From Rhodococcus sp. OK302 (lineage in GTDB: Bacteria > Actinomycetota > Actinomycetes > Mycobacteriales > Mycobacteriaceae), in NCBI RefSeq assembly GCF_002245895.1, contig NZ_NPJZ01000001.1, forward strand, positions 2,020,501 through 2,084,500: a stretch of DNA of 64,000 nt. Reading direction: 5' to 3'. Positions 52,744 through 61,537 of the stretch are shown here, in pieces. The notes below the pieces were generated by a model. That model made no database searches, had not been told where the DNA came from, and saw nothing but the letters and a program-made list of their open reading frames with translations. Numbering within the stretch: position 1 is the first letter of the stretch; each line of letters begins with the position of its first letter. A program made the translations under genes and the position numbers.

Positions 52744-53691
52744 ATGACGCAACCGCACAGCACGGGTAGAGGTGGGTTCGAGATCCGTGGTGGCGGCTAT
52801 CGGGCTGAGATCGCGGCGGCGGGAGCCGGATTGCGATTGCTCGATCACGACGGTCCGTCAGGGCGTCGTGCGCTCACCGAAACCTGGGAGCTCGGTTCGA
52901 AACCGCCGTTGTCCGCCGGACTGGTGCTGGCGCCCTGGCCCAATCGGATCCGTGACGGCCACTTCATGTTCGACGGTATCGAACATCAGCTCGAGATCAC
53001 GGAACCGGCTTTGGGGAATGCCAGCCACGGGTTCGTTCGTCGACGCAATTGGAGTCTGGTCAACCACACGTACAGTCGCGTCGAATTGTCCGTCGACGTG
53101 GGATTACACAAGGGTTGGCCCTACCCGTTGCAGTTGACGATCGTCTACGCGGTGGACGAGAGCGGCTTGACCGTGACACACACTGCGACCAACAAGGGCG
53201 CGACGCCGTCTCCGTTCGGACTGGGAATGCACACGTTCATCCGGGCCGGCGATTTTCCGCTCGACGAATGTTCTCTCCATCTGGCTGCGGGGACGCGGTT
53301 GCCGATCGATCCGCAGCGGTTGCTGCCCAACGCGTATTCGCAGCCTGTTGCGGGCACGGATTTCGATTTCCGGACGCCGCGTTCGCTCGAAGGTGTGCAG
53401 TTGGATACGCCGTACAGCGCGTTGGACGTCGGCGACGGCAGCGGACGCACGCAGCACGAGTTGCTCGCACCCGACGGCACCGGGACGGCGCTGTGGACGA
53501 CGCGTGAGTTCCCCTGGATTCAGGCGTTCATCGCAGATCCCGCAAACGACAAGGGTTATCCGGATCGTGGACGGGCGTTGGCTCTCGAGCCGATGACGTG
53601 CCCACCCGACGCCTTCAATTCGGGAATCGACATGTTGGTTCTCGGGCCGGGGAAGACATGGACGGGCACGTGGGGGATCCGCGCGTTGTGA
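52744..53691 (+). CDS. Aldose 1-epimerase family protein (galactose mutarotase-like)
   Basis: The 315-residue protein has the galactose mutarotase beta-sandwich: ALTETWELGSKPPLSAGLVLAPWPNRIRDG, the first catalytic His in NASHGFVRRRNW, the second in FGLGMHTFIRAG, and the catalytic Glu near ALALEPMTCPPDAFNSG. It should interconvert alpha and beta anomers of a hexose or a related sugar. AAACTT ends 7 nt before the ATG. Confidence 0.9.
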   Translation: MTQPHSTGRGGFEIRGGGYRAEIAAAGAGLRLLDHDGPSGRRALTETWELGSKPPLSAGLVLAPWPNRIRDGHFMFDGIEHQLEITEPALGNASHGFVRRRNWSLVNHTYSRVELSVDVGLHKGWPYPLQLTIVYAVDESGLTVTHTATNKGATPSPFGLGMHTFIRAGDFPLDECSLHLAAGTRLPIDPQRLLPNAYSQPVAGTDFDFRTPRSLEGVQLDTPYSALDVGDGSGRTQHELLAPDGTGTALWTTREFPWIQAFIADPANDKGYPDRGRALALEPMTCPPDAFNSGIDMLVLGPGKTWTGTWGIRAL

Positions 53692-54047
53692 TTCCAATCC
53701 CAAATGCTGGGAGCGCGTAACGAAGCTGTGGACGACCCCGATGGAGGTGAGTTGTTGAACGCAGTTCGGCTGTGAAGCGGGTTTCACGGCGGGCCGATGT
53801 GGTGCAAAACGACAACCCGTCGGCAAATGGGCAGTTCACGGTAGGTTTTCGAGTGTGAACATCGGATCGCGTGCGTCCGCGCCCCAGTCGATGAAACTTG
53901 TTTCAGTTTCGGGGGATATGTCTAACTCATCGAGGGCTGAAATCCTTCGCGGAGCTACCCTCCCTCGGCATGTTTTGTTCGGTGCGACTAGTTTCTAGTT
54001 GAATCGTATGAAGTTACTCGTTGGTTTGAGCTTGAGAGGGATCCTTC
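53692..54047 (+). promoter_or_regulatory. Intergenic promoter region of gltA
   Basis: No gene is supported in these 356 bp. The region holds a GTGAA-N6-TTCAC palindrome at 53772-53787 that resembles a CRP/GlxR site, a perfect TGAAACTTGTTTCA palindrome at 53892-53905, and a CTAGTTTCTAG repeat near 53988. GAGAGGGA precedes the gltA GTG. The exact promoter cannot be fixed. A minus-strand open frame covering gltA and part of this gap is a codon shadow. Confidence 0.45.
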
Positions 54048-55346
54048 GTGCCCGCTGACAATGACACAAAGCCCACGCTTACTTACCCCGGTGGTGAGCA
54101 CACGATGTCCATTGCCAGGGCAACCGAGGGCAATGACGGCATCGAACTGGGAAAGCTGCTGGCCAATACGGGGTACACCACCCTTGACCCCGGCTTTGTG
54201 AACACTGCATCCACCAGTTCCGCAATCACCTACATCGACGGCGAGAAGGGCATCCTGCGTTACCGCGGATACCCCATCGAGCAGTTGGCCGGTAAGTCGA
54301 CGTTCATGGAGGTCAGCTACCTGCTGATCTACGGTGAGCTTCCCACCGAGGTCCAGCTCGAGTCCTTCACGGACCGCATCCGTCGCCACACGCTCCTGCA
54401 CGAGGACCTCAAGCGGTTCTTCGACGGCTTCCCGCGCAACGCACACCCGATGCCGGTTCTGTCCTCTGCAGTCAATGCGCTCTCGGCGTACTACCAGGAT
54501 TCCCTGGACCCCGAGGATCCGGAGCAGGTGGAGCTTTCCACCATCCGTCTTCTTGCGAAGCTGCCGACCATCGCGGCATACGCGTACAAGAAGTCCGTCG
54601 GACAGCCGTTCCTCTACCCGGACAACTCGTTGAGCCTGGTCGAGAACTTCATGCGCATGACGTTCGGCTTCCCGGCCGAGCCGTACCAGGGTGATCCCGA
54701 GGTCGCCAAGGCACTCGACATGCTGCTGGTCCTGCACGCAGACCACGAGCAGAACTGCTCCACCTCCACCGTGCGCATGGTCGGTTCCTCCGACGCCAAC
54801 ATGTTCACGTCGGTCTCTGCCGGTATCAACGCACTCTGGGGCCCGCTGCACGGCGGCGCAAACCAGGCCGTGCTCGAGATGCTCGACGAGATCAAGGCCA
54901 ACGGAAGCACCGCAGCCGAGTTCGTCCGCAAGGTCAAGAACAAGGAAGACGGCGTGAAGCTCATGGGCTTCGGGCATCGCGTCTACCGCAACTACGACCC
55001 GCGCGCTGCGCTGGTCCGCGAGACCGCGCACAACATCCTGGGCAAGCTCGGCGGCGACGACGAATTGCTCAACATCGCAATGCAACTCGAAGAAGCGGCT
55101 CTCACCGACGACTACTTCATCGAGCGCAAGCTGTACCCGAACGTGGACTTCTACACAGGTCTGATCTACCGCGCGATGGGCTTCCCTCCGCGCATGTTCA
55201 CCGTGCTCTTCGCCATGGGCCGTCTGCCCGGGTGGATCGCACACTGGCGTGAAATGCACGAGGATCCGGCCACCAAGATCGGCCGCCCTCGTCAGATTTA
55301 CACCGGCTACACCGAGCGTGACTACAAAGACATGACGTCCCGCTAA
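54048..55346 (+). CDS. gltA: Citrate synthase GltA
   Basis: The 432-residue hexameric-type citrate synthase has the N-terminal domain of the long bacterial form (TYPGGEHTMSIARATEGNDG, then ITYIDGEKGILRYRGYPIEQL). Catalytic residues are the His in LHADHEQNCSTSTVRMVGS, the His in LMGFGHRVYRNYDPRA, and the Asp in NVDFYTGLIYRAMG. It condenses acetyl-CoA with oxaloacetate in the TCA cycle. It starts at GTG 54048 after GAGAGGGA. The last codons and stop lie in a 30-bp tandem repeat. Confidence 0.96.
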   Translation: MPADNDTKPTLTYPGGEHTMSIARATEGNDGIELGKLLANTGYTTLDPGFVNTASTSSAITYIDGEKGILRYRGYPIEQLAGKSTFMEVSYLLIYGELPTEVQLESFTDRIRRHTLLHEDLKRFFDGFPRNAHPMPVLSSAVNALSAYYQDSLDPEDPEQVELSTIRLLAKLPTIAAYAYKKSVGQPFLYPDNSLSLVENFMRMTFGFPAEPYQGDPEVAKALDMLLVLHADHEQNCSTSTVRMVGSSDANMFTSVSAGINALWGPLHGGANQAVLEMLDEIKANGSTAAEFVRKVKNKEDGVKLMGFGHRVYRNYDPRAALVRETAHNILGKLGGDDELLNIAMQLEEAALTDDYFIERKLYPNVDFYTGLIYRAMGFPPRMFTVLFAMGRLPGWIAHWREMHEDPATKIGRPRQIYTGYTERDYKDMTSR

Positions 55347-55406
55347 CGCGCTATTGGCGACATGACGTCCCGCTAACGCGCTACTGGCGACATGACTTTC
55401 CGCTAG
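55329..55406. repeat. 30-bp tandem repeat, about 2.6 copies, spanning the gltA stop
   Basis: GACATGACGTCCCGCTAACG starts at 55329 and 55359 and in diverged form at 55389. The first copy encodes the last residues of GltA (DMTSR) and its TAA stop; the next copies repeat the same coding end and stop downstream in the same frame. Confidence 0.93.
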
Positions 55407-55473
55407 TTTCACTCACCAAAACAATTTCGCCTCGACACCCGGACCTGTCCGGATCGTAGTTCAGGAGGACATC

Positions 55474-55836
55474 ATGAGTAGCAAGCCCGTAATTGAATTC
55501 CAGGAAGGCCCCGCGCCTACCGATCTGGTCATCAAGGATCTGGTTGTCGGAGAAGGCACCGAAGCCGTTCCCGGTGGCACCGTCGACGTTCACTACGTCG
55601 GTGTCGAATTCGAATCCGGCGAAGAGTTCGACTCTTCCTGGAGCCGCGGCGAGTCCATTCAGTTCCCGCTCCGCGGTCTGATCAAGGGTTGGCAGGACGG
55701 CATTCCCGGCATGAAGGTCGGCGGACGCCGTCAGCTCACCATCCCGCCGGAGCTCGCCTACGGCCCGGCCGGGGCCGGCCACCAGCTTTCCGGCAAGACC
55801 TTGGTGTTCGTGATCGATCTGCTCAACGCCAAGTAA
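55474..55836 (+). CDS. FKBP-type peptidyl-prolyl cis-trans isomerase
   Basis: The 120-residue single-domain FKBP contains VHYVGVEFESGEEFDSSW, FPLRGLIKGWQDGIPGMKVGGRR and IPPELAYGPAGAG, the residues lining the proline-binding and FK506-binding pocket. No signal peptide is present, so it is cytoplasmic. It assists protein folding. AGGAGG lies before the ATG. It is followed by a strong terminator. Confidence 0.95.
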   Translation: MSSKPVIEFQEGPAPTDLVIKDLVVGEGTEAVPGGTVDVHYVGVEFESGEEFDSSWSRGESIQFPLRGLIKGWQDGIPGMKVGGRRQLTIPPELAYGPAGAGHQLSGKTLVFVIDLLNAK

Positions 55837-55863
55837 GTCGCAGTACCGCTGGTACAGATTTTC

Positions 55864-55907
55864 AAGAAGCGTCCTGCTCGACCGTCTGGTCGGGCAGGAC
55901 GCTTCTT
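55864..55907. terminator. Intrinsic terminator after the FKBP gene
   Basis: A 20-bp stem (55864-55883 with 55888-55907, one G-T pair) and a 4-base loop are followed by TTGT and preceded by an A-rich run. Confidence 0.9.
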
Positions 55908-55920
55908 TTGTCGCAGTGGC

Positions 55921-55926
55921 GATAAT
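55921..55926 (+). promoter_or_regulatory. -10 element GATAAT for a leaderless mRNA
   Basis: GATAAT ends 7 nt before the ATG at 55933. Confidence 0.5.
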
Positions 55927-55932
55927 GACGGT

Positions 55933-56241
55933 ATGGACATCGAGATTTTGTATGTGGATCAGTGCCCGAACTCCGACGAAGCCGGTGTACGAGTGAAGGA
56001 AGCGTTGGCGGAGGTCGGCCTGGTCGACGTCGCAGTGTCGTACCGGTTGCTGGCCACCGATGACGAGGCAGCGGCGGTACCGTTCGCGGGATCGCCGACG
56101 ATTCTGATCGATGGTGTCGACGCCTTCCCTGACGCTGACAGAGTTACCGACTTGGCGTGTCGCGTCTATCCGACGGAGGACGGGTTGAAGGGCTACCCGA
56201 CCGTGGACCAATTGGCCGCTGCGATCCGGAGACGCGTCTAG
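55933..56241 (+). CDS. Small thioredoxin-fold (DF-family-like) protein
   Basis: The 102-residue protein begins MDIEILYVDQCPNSDEAGVR with a CPN active-site-like position after the first strand. It has FAGSPTILIDGVDAF (cis-Pro segment) and a C-terminal helix. This fits the small thioredoxin-like group in actinobacteria linked to mercury or selenium-type redox proteins. With a single Cys in the motif, disulfide exchange is not assured. Confidence 0.78.
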   Translation: MDIEILYVDQCPNSDEAGVRVKEALAEVGLVDVAVSYRLLATDDEAAAVPFAGSPTILIDGVDAFPDADRVTDLACRVYPTEDGLKGYPTVDQLAAAIRRRV

Positions 56242-56266
56242 GCTCCGGTCGCGCGCGGGTCTCGGG

Positions 56267-57028
56267 TCAACTCGTAGTCTTGCGTCGGTAGAGCCAGTTC
56301 GCCCACACAAATCCCATGACCGCGATTCCCAGGCACCACGCGAGTGCGATGACGGCGCTGTTTCCGATCGGTGTCCCCATCAGGAGCCCACGCACCGTCT
56401 CGATGATCGGTGTGACCGGTTGATGCCGCGCAAATCCCTGAAGCCAGGACGGCATGGATTCTGCGGGGACGAAGGCGGTGCTGACGTAGGGCAGAAACAT
56501 GATGGCGAAGGTGAATCCGCCGGCGGCTTCAGGATTTTTGGCCACGAGGCCCAGTGCTGTCGAAAGATATGACATCGCGAAGACGAACGCGATAATCACG
56601 CCGGCGACAGCGAGCCAGCGCAGTGGATCGCTGGTTGGGCGAAATCCCATGATCAGGGCGACTACGATCACGATTGCCGTGGTCAGAATGTTGCGGACGA
56701 CGCTGGCGAGCACGTGCCCGGTCAGGACCGACGACGGCGCGATCGCCAAGGTCCGGAAGCGATCGATGATTCCGTCCTTCATGTCGCTCGAGACGCTCAC
56801 CGCCGTGGTGGATGCGCCGAAACCTGCGCACAGCAGAATGATTCCGGGAACTACGTAGTCGATGTACTCGCTGCCGGTGTTGATGGCTCCGCCGAACACG
56901 TACACGAAGAGCAGCATGAGTATGACCGGTAGCGCTATTGCCGTGATCATCGAATCCGGGCTGCGTAGAACATGTTTGAGATTTCGCCGGAGCATCACCG
57001 CGGAATCGGTGGTAGCTGTTGTTGTCAT
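56267..57028 (-). CDS. ABC-2 type transporter permease (DrrB-like)
   Basis: From ATG 57028 the 253-residue protein has six membrane helices of the ABC-2 family: ITAIALPVILMLLFVYVFGG, the conserved YIDYVVPGIILLCAGFG, and the late FTFAIMFLPYVSTAFVPAESMP loop typical of DrrB. It starts in ATGA with the stop of the ATPase gene, so the two form a coupled exporter. Homologues export antibiotics or lipids. The open frame upstream to 57442 lies within the ATPase gene and is not used. Confidence 0.92.
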   Translation of the reverse strand: MTTTATTDSAVMLRRNLKHVLRSPDSMITAIALPVILMLLFVYVFGGAINTGSEYIDYVVPGIILLCAGFGASTTAVSVSSDMKDGIIDRFRTLAIAPSSVLTGHVLASVVRNILTTAIVIVVALIMGFRPTSDPLRWLAVAGVIIAFVFAMSYLSTALGLVAKNPEAAGGFTFAIMFLPYVSTAFVPAESMPSWLQGFARHQPVTPIIETVRGLLMGTPIGNSAVIALAWCLGIAVMGFVWANWLYRRKTTS

Positions 57029-57972
57029 CGGACACTCGCAATCTCGGATTGAGCGGTCAAGGCGAAGAACACGTCGTCGAGGTCGGGTGTGTGCACGGAG
57101 AATTTTTCGACGGTGACCGTTGGGTCGTCGATGGAGTCGAGGATTGTTCTGATCGACGACACGGCCCCGTCCGACGGGATCTGCAGGGTCAAAGTTTCGG
57201 GTGATTTGTGTGCGTAGGGGAATACTGTTGCGGCGTAGTCGAGTTGCGCCGGATTTTCGAATTGCAGCGCCACGTGTCCACCAGGAACCAGCCGTTTGAG
57301 TTCGTCCGGTGTTCCCTCGGCGACCAGTCGGCCGCCGTTCAATACGCCGACGGTGTCTGCCAACTCGTCTGCCTCGTCGAGGTATTGGGTGGTCAGGAAG
57401 ATTGTGACACCCGACTTCGTGAGCGTTCTGACGATGGACCACATTTCGTGGCGACTGCGCGGATCCAAGCCCGTCGTGGGTTCGTCGAGAAAAACAATCT
57501 CCGGTTGCGCGACCAGGCTCATTGCAATGTCGAGTCGTCTGAGCATGCCGCCGGAGTATTCGCCTGCACGCTTGCCTCCGAATTCCGTGAGGTCGAATTG
57601 TTGGAGCAATTCGTCGGCGCGGTGTCGGGAACCCTTCCGGCCCAGGTGATTCAGCTCGCCGAGCAATACCAGATTCTCGGTTCCGGTGAGCAGAGTGTCG
57701 ACCGCTGCGTACTGGCCGGTGACGCTTATCCGTCGGCGAACGTTCTGAGGATCGTCGCGAAGTGAATGTCCCGCGACGGTGATGTCGCCGGAGTCGAACG
57801 GGATGAGGGTTGTGAGAATTTTGACTGCCGTGGTCTTTCCGGCTCCGTTTGCTCCGAGTAGGGCGTAGACGGATCCGGAGGGTACTGACAGGTCGAGTCC
57901 GTCGAGTACGTGCTGGTCGCCGTAGCGCTTACGGATTCCGCGGGCTGAGATTGCGGGGACTTTTGTTGGCAT
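57025..57972 (-). CDS. ABC transporter ATP-binding protein (DrrA-like)
   Basis: The 315-residue ATPase has Walker A LLGANGAGKTTAVKIL, the signature EYSGGMLRRLDIAMSL, Walker B IVFLDEPTTGLDPRSR, and a DrrA-type C-terminal extension. GGAGG lies upstream of the ATG. It is divergent from a TetR gene over a long operator repeat, the usual layout for drug-inducible efflux. Confidence 0.94.
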   Translation of the reverse strand: MPTKVPAISARGIRKRYGDQHVLDGLDLSVPSGSVYALLGANGAGKTTAVKILTTLIPFDSGDITVAGHSLRDDPQNVRRRISVTGQYAAVDTLLTGTENLVLLGELNHLGRKGSRHRADELLQQFDLTEFGGKRAGEYSGGMLRRLDIAMSLVAQPEIVFLDEPTTGLDPRSRHEMWSIVRTLTKSGVTIFLTTQYLDEADELADTVGVLNGGRLVAEGTPDELKRLVPGGHVALQFENPAQLDYAATVFPYAHKSPETLTLQIPSDGAVSSIRTILDSIDDPTVTVEKFSVHTPDLDDVFFALTAQSEIASVR

Positions 57973-57989
57973 CTGAACCTCCGGTAGAG

Positions 57990-58031
57990 AACTGTGTACA
58001 CCATAAACTCGTGTTTATAGCGTACACAGTT
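57990..58031. promoter_or_regulatory. TetR operator between the ABC exporter and tetR
   Basis: AACTGTGTACACCATAAAC (57990-58008) and its near-inverse GTTTATAGCGTACACAGTT (58013-58031) match at 17 of 19 positions around 4 bases. The right arm covers CACAGT, whose last T lies 7 nt before the tetR ATG. Confidence 0.75.
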
Positions 58032-58036
58032 CTAGG

Positions 58037-58813
58037 ATGATGGCAAGAGCGAAGAGATGGGACGGTATGGACACCGGCGACGACGGCGCGTTACCGAAAG
58101 TTGTGGAGTTGGCCTGGGGTCTGGACCAGCCGGGCACGCGCGGTCCCAAACGCGGTCTCAGTCTCGAACAAATTCTTGACACTGCGATCGAACTTGCTGA
58201 TGCCGAGGGCGTTACAGCCCTGTCGATGGGCAGGGTCGCCAAATCGCTCGGATTTACCACGATGTCGCTCTATCGATACGTGTCGAGCAAAGACGAACTG
58301 CTCGAACTGATTTCGGATCGAGTAGTCGGACCTCCGCCAGTACTTCCCAAGGATGCGTCGTGGCGAGTTCAGTTGGAGGCGTGGGCAAATCAGGAATACG
58401 CAATGATGGTGAGTCGGCCGTGGTGGCTGAAGTTACCGATCACTGCTCCGCCGACCGGACCCAACAACATGGCCTGGTTGGACGCTGGATTGGGCGCCTT
58501 GGCGGGTGTGGAACTGACTGCGGCGTCGAAGTTTCAAGTGATCACCAACGTTTCGCTGTTCGTGATCGGCCGTGCTCGTTTTGTCGTAGATCTGGCCGCA
58601 CAAACTGTTGCCGACGAAGCGGCGTACCAGGCCGTCATTGCACGTGTCGTAAATCGTGAAGATTTCCCCCACCTGAGTGCTGTGATAGCAGAAGGTGGGC
58701 TCGAAGACGAGCCTGCTGCCGAAGAATCCGAAGACATCGACTTCGGCTTCTCGCTCGGCTTGCTTCTCGACGGCGTCGAACAGTTGGTGCATCGATCCCG
58801 AAGGACGGTGTGA
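58037..58813 (+). CDS. TetR-family regulator with TetR_C-type ligand domain
   Basis: The 258-residue protein has its DNA-binding domain at residues ~35-85 (LSLEQILDTAIELADAEGVT then SLGFTTMSLYRYVSSKDELL). The C-terminal domain resembles the tetracycline-repressor-type domain, with a long insertion. The start could be ATG 58037, 58040 or 58067. It presumably represses the divergent DrrAB-like exporter and itself through the operator at 57990-58031. Confidence 0.9.
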   Translation: MMARAKRWDGMDTGDDGALPKVVELAWGLDQPGTRGPKRGLSLEQILDTAIELADAEGVTALSMGRVAKSLGFTTMSLYRYVSSKDELLELISDRVVGPPPVLPKDASWRVQLEAWANQEYAMMVSRPWWLKLPITAPPTGPNNMAWLDAGLGALAGVELTAASKFQVITNVSLFVIGRARFVVDLAAQTVADEAAYQAVIARVVNREDFPHLSAVIAEGGLEDEPAAEESEDIDFGFSLGLLLDGVEQLVHRSRRTV

Positions 58814-58902
58814 CGTCTCGATGGATCAGGTGGCGATCAGGCTCCGGTGGTTTTTCCTGACCTCCATGCTGGAAAGTGTTCGTCACCGACGGGTTTTCGG
58901 CA

Positions 58903-61335
58903 TCACACCATGTCGTTTTTCTGCAGCCACCGCAGAGTCGGCCAGCCACAGAAGACGGGCAGCCAGCACGTCAGTACTCGGTAGAGCAACACCGACGGAA
59001 CTGCGATGCTCGGCGGCAGCCCGAAAGCAGTCAGTCCACCGATGAGGGCGGCCTCGACGGCGCCGACACCACCGGGCGTCGGTGCGGCCGACGCGAGAGT
59101 TCCACCGATCATGGTAACGATGGTGACGGTAATGAACGTTGTTCCGCCGCCGAACGCTTCGACGCTTGCCCACAATGCGAGGGCTGCGCCGAGAGTTGTT
59201 GCGGCACTTCCACCGACGATGATGAGGAATCGAGTGGGGTTGCGCGCCAACTGGCTCAGCTCTCCGAGGACTTCGGTGACCTGTGGCCGGAGATCGTTGT
59301 TGAGCCATTGCCGGAGTTTGGGAATGAACATGAAGGCGCCCAGGATTCCCAGTGCGATGCCGCCGATGAGGTAGAGCACCGTCGAACCCGGAATGAAGTG
59401 CGACAGATTGGTGTCTCGGCCGGCGACGATCGAGAAGAAGATGAGCAGACCGACATGGGTGACTACCTGAACGGTTTGTTGCAGGGCAACGGCTGCGGTC
59501 GCTCGGACGGTGCCCAGTCCGCCCTTTTGCAGGAAGCGGACGCTGAGTGCCAAGCCGCCGACGCCGGCGGGCGTCGTCGTCGCTGCAAATGTGTTGGCTA
59601 CCTGCATGATCAGGAGGTGTCGGTAACTGACCATGGATGATGCGCAGGCCCAGAGGGCCGCTGCGGCGCCGACGTAGGTCAGTGCCGAGACGGCAAGTCC
59701 CAGGAGTGCCCACCACCAGTTTGCGGTGTTGAGTTCGGTGATGAAGGCCGGTACCTGGCTGAGGAATGGGTACGCGACGTAGACCAATCCGATGAGCAGC
59801 ACCAACTGGATGATCTGATTCCGGCTGAATCGTGTGACCTGCGCGGGGGCGATTTTCTCGATGCCGTTCTTGGCGCCGACCTCGTCGCGGATCTCGGTCA
59901 TCAGCGGGGTGGAGTCCGGGATTCCCCGGCGGATACGGTTCGGCATCGCCGCGGTTGTCAACCGGCCACTGGCCCCGAGAATGGTTTCTGCGCCTTGAAT
60001 TCGGATGGCCGTCTCCACTGCCTGATCGACACCGAACAGTGATGCAGTCGTCAGGAGAAGTTGTGCGTTGTCCGACTGCATCTGCACTTCGGTGGCGCCG
60101 AACTCGGAATACGCGTAACCGCCGAAGAGGACCGTTCCGCCGTCGACGTGGATCTCGGATGCGCGGAGGTCGCCGTGGGCCATCTGATGGATGTGGGCGG
60201 TGTGCAGTGTCTGCCACAGTGCGTCGATAAGTTTCGAGGACTCACCTTCGGCGTCGAGGTCCTCGGTCTTGTGCTCCTGGGCGGCGACGGAGAGGGGGAT
60301 TCCGCGTGGCGAGGGACGCGCGTACATTTGCCAGCCGCGGTCGAGTACCGAGATCGCGACGGCTTTGGAGCTGGCGAGCCCGATATCGGCGAAGGCGATT
60401 CCCATCAACGCGCGATGTTCGACGGCGCGGCGCAGTGATCCGTGGGGCGGGGGAGTTTCACGATTGCGGAAGGAGATCCAGCGGAAGGTCTGGCGGATCG
60501 CCCCGCTGCTTCTCTGATTCTGTCCGTACAGTTCGACGGTCAACGCGTCGCACAGTTCGCCGTCCGGGGATTGATCGATCGCCGCGGACAGGACGAGAGG
60601 GCCGATGCCCGACGGGCTGACCACGCGGAAAGCCGTGACACGGAAGCCGCGTTTCGACAGCACCCGGACCGCGGAATCCAACGGAACCTCGAGACCCGGA
60701 GTGCCGACGACGAGCACGATCACGGCACCGATGAGGTAACCGACGGACAGTCCGAGCATCGACCTCGCCGGCACGATCGCACTGACCACAAGGTGGATCG
60801 GGGCGAACAGCAGGAGCAGGGTCCACCAGGCGCGACGCCACTTCTTGGGCAGCCATGGACCCGATACGGTCAGAACAGCGGCCAGCATCGCGATCCAGCG
60901 GGGGTCGTCGAGGAACTGTGAGAGGAAGGTGGCGTCAAGGCGGTCAGGTACGTCGAGATGCCATTTCGGGGCTGCGAGTCCGGTACCGGTGAAGGACAGC
61001 GCTACGAGCGCGATCAGCCCGGCGGCGGCGTATCCCGCGAGCAGCTTCCACCGTCGACCCACAATCAGTCCGATGAGAATCGCGAACGGCAGTGCCAGGA
61101 TCGCGATGCCGTACAGAAGGTAGACGGTGTCCGACAGGCTGGGGGAGAGAACGCCGACGATGTTCGAAACGGACGTCTCGAGAGCGTCCCACTGGCTGCG
61201 TGTAATCAATGAACCGGCGATCACACCGCCCATGAGTACAGCAGCGACGGCCACACGCATGATGTCGCTGGTTCTGCGTTGCAGCGGCGGCAGAAGGCTT
61301 CCCGTTACCGGGATGTCCCGTCCGTCAACGCGCAT
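58903..61335 (-). CDS. Large membrane protein: kinase-like domain fused to LPG-synthase-like TM domain
   Basis: The 810-residue protein has an N-terminal block of about seven membrane helices (residues ~27-235), then a soluble region (~240-480), then a C-terminal membrane domain (~505-800). The last is of the lysylphosphatidylglycerol-synthase/YbhN (PF03706) type, with TTPAGVGGLALSVRFLQ and AAPTPGGVGAVEAALIGGL. The soluble part contains MAHGDLRASEIHVDG, which resembles the HGDxxxxN catalytic loop of aminoglycoside/choline kinase-like folds, but the key positions are altered. The function is unknown; a flippase or lipid-linked role is possible. It is convergent with the TetR gene. Confidence 0.85.
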   Translation of the reverse strand: MRVDGRDIPVTGSLLPPLQRRTSDIMRVAVAAVLMGGVIAGSLITRSQWDALETSVSNIVGVLSPSLSDTVYLLYGIAILALPFAILIGLIVGRRWKLLAGYAAAGLIALVALSFTGTGLAAPKWHLDVPDRLDATFLSQFLDDPRWIAMLAAVLTVSGPWLPKKWRRAWWTLLLLFAPIHLVVSAIVPARSMLGLSVGYLIGAVIVLVVGTPGLEVPLDSAVRVLSKRGFRVTAFRVVSPSGIGPLVLSAAIDQSPDGELCDALTVELYGQNQRSSGAIRQTFRWISFRNRETPPPHGSLRRAVEHRALMGIAFADIGLASSKAVAISVLDRGWQMYARPSPRGIPLSVAAQEHKTEDLDAEGESSKLIDALWQTLHTAHIHQMAHGDLRASEIHVDGGTVLFGGYAYSEFGATEVQMQSDNAQLLLTTASLFGVDQAVETAIRIQGAETILGASGRLTTAAMPNRIRRGIPDSTPLMTEIRDEVGAKNGIEKIAPAQVTRFSRNQIIQLVLLIGLVYVAYPFLSQVPAFITELNTANWWWALLGLAVSALTYVGAAAALWACASSMVSYRHLLIMQVANTFAATTTPAGVGGLALSVRFLQKGGLGTVRATAAVALQQTVQVVTHVGLLIFFSIVAGRDTNLSHFIPGSTVLYLIGGIALGILGAFMFIPKLRQWLNNDLRPQVTEVLGELSQLARNPTRFLIIVGGSAATTLGAALALWASVEAFGGGTTFITVTIVTMIGGTLASAAPTPGGVGAVEAALIGGLTAFGLPPSIAVPSVLLYRVLTCWLPVFCGWPTLRWLQKNDMV

Positions 61336-61474
61336 ATGTTTTCAGAACTCTCTCGTGCTCGAGCGGCAGCCGTCGTGGCTACCTCGAATCAAAGTACCGT
61401 GCGTGCATCGGTGCGCTGCGATGCAAGGACGTGTCGGTTGCGGGCGTGATGGTAATTGCCGCAGAGATCGTACG

Positions 61475-61498
61475 TGTCCGGACAGGAGCGCGTAAAAT
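61475..61498 (+). promoter_or_regulatory. Likely ppk2 promoter region with a short palindrome
   Basis: TAAAAT at 61493-61498 fits a -10 element about 40 bp before the ppk2 ATG. TGTCCGGACA, a perfect 10-bp palindrome, lies just upstream at 61475-61484. Confidence 0.4.
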
Positions 61499-61537
61499 TC
61501 ACATTCCGGATGCTCAACGGTAAGGAGCGCACATTTT

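Noticed and set aside
53988..55412. 474-codon open frame antisense to gltA
   Set aside because: It mirrors gltA codon by codon, has Arg/His-rich low-sense composition and no ribosome-binding site; it is a GC-rich codon shadow.
58883..60217. 444-codon minus-strand open frame inside the large membrane protein gene
   Set aside because: Arg/Pro/His-rich shadow in a different frame of a gene with clear membrane helices.
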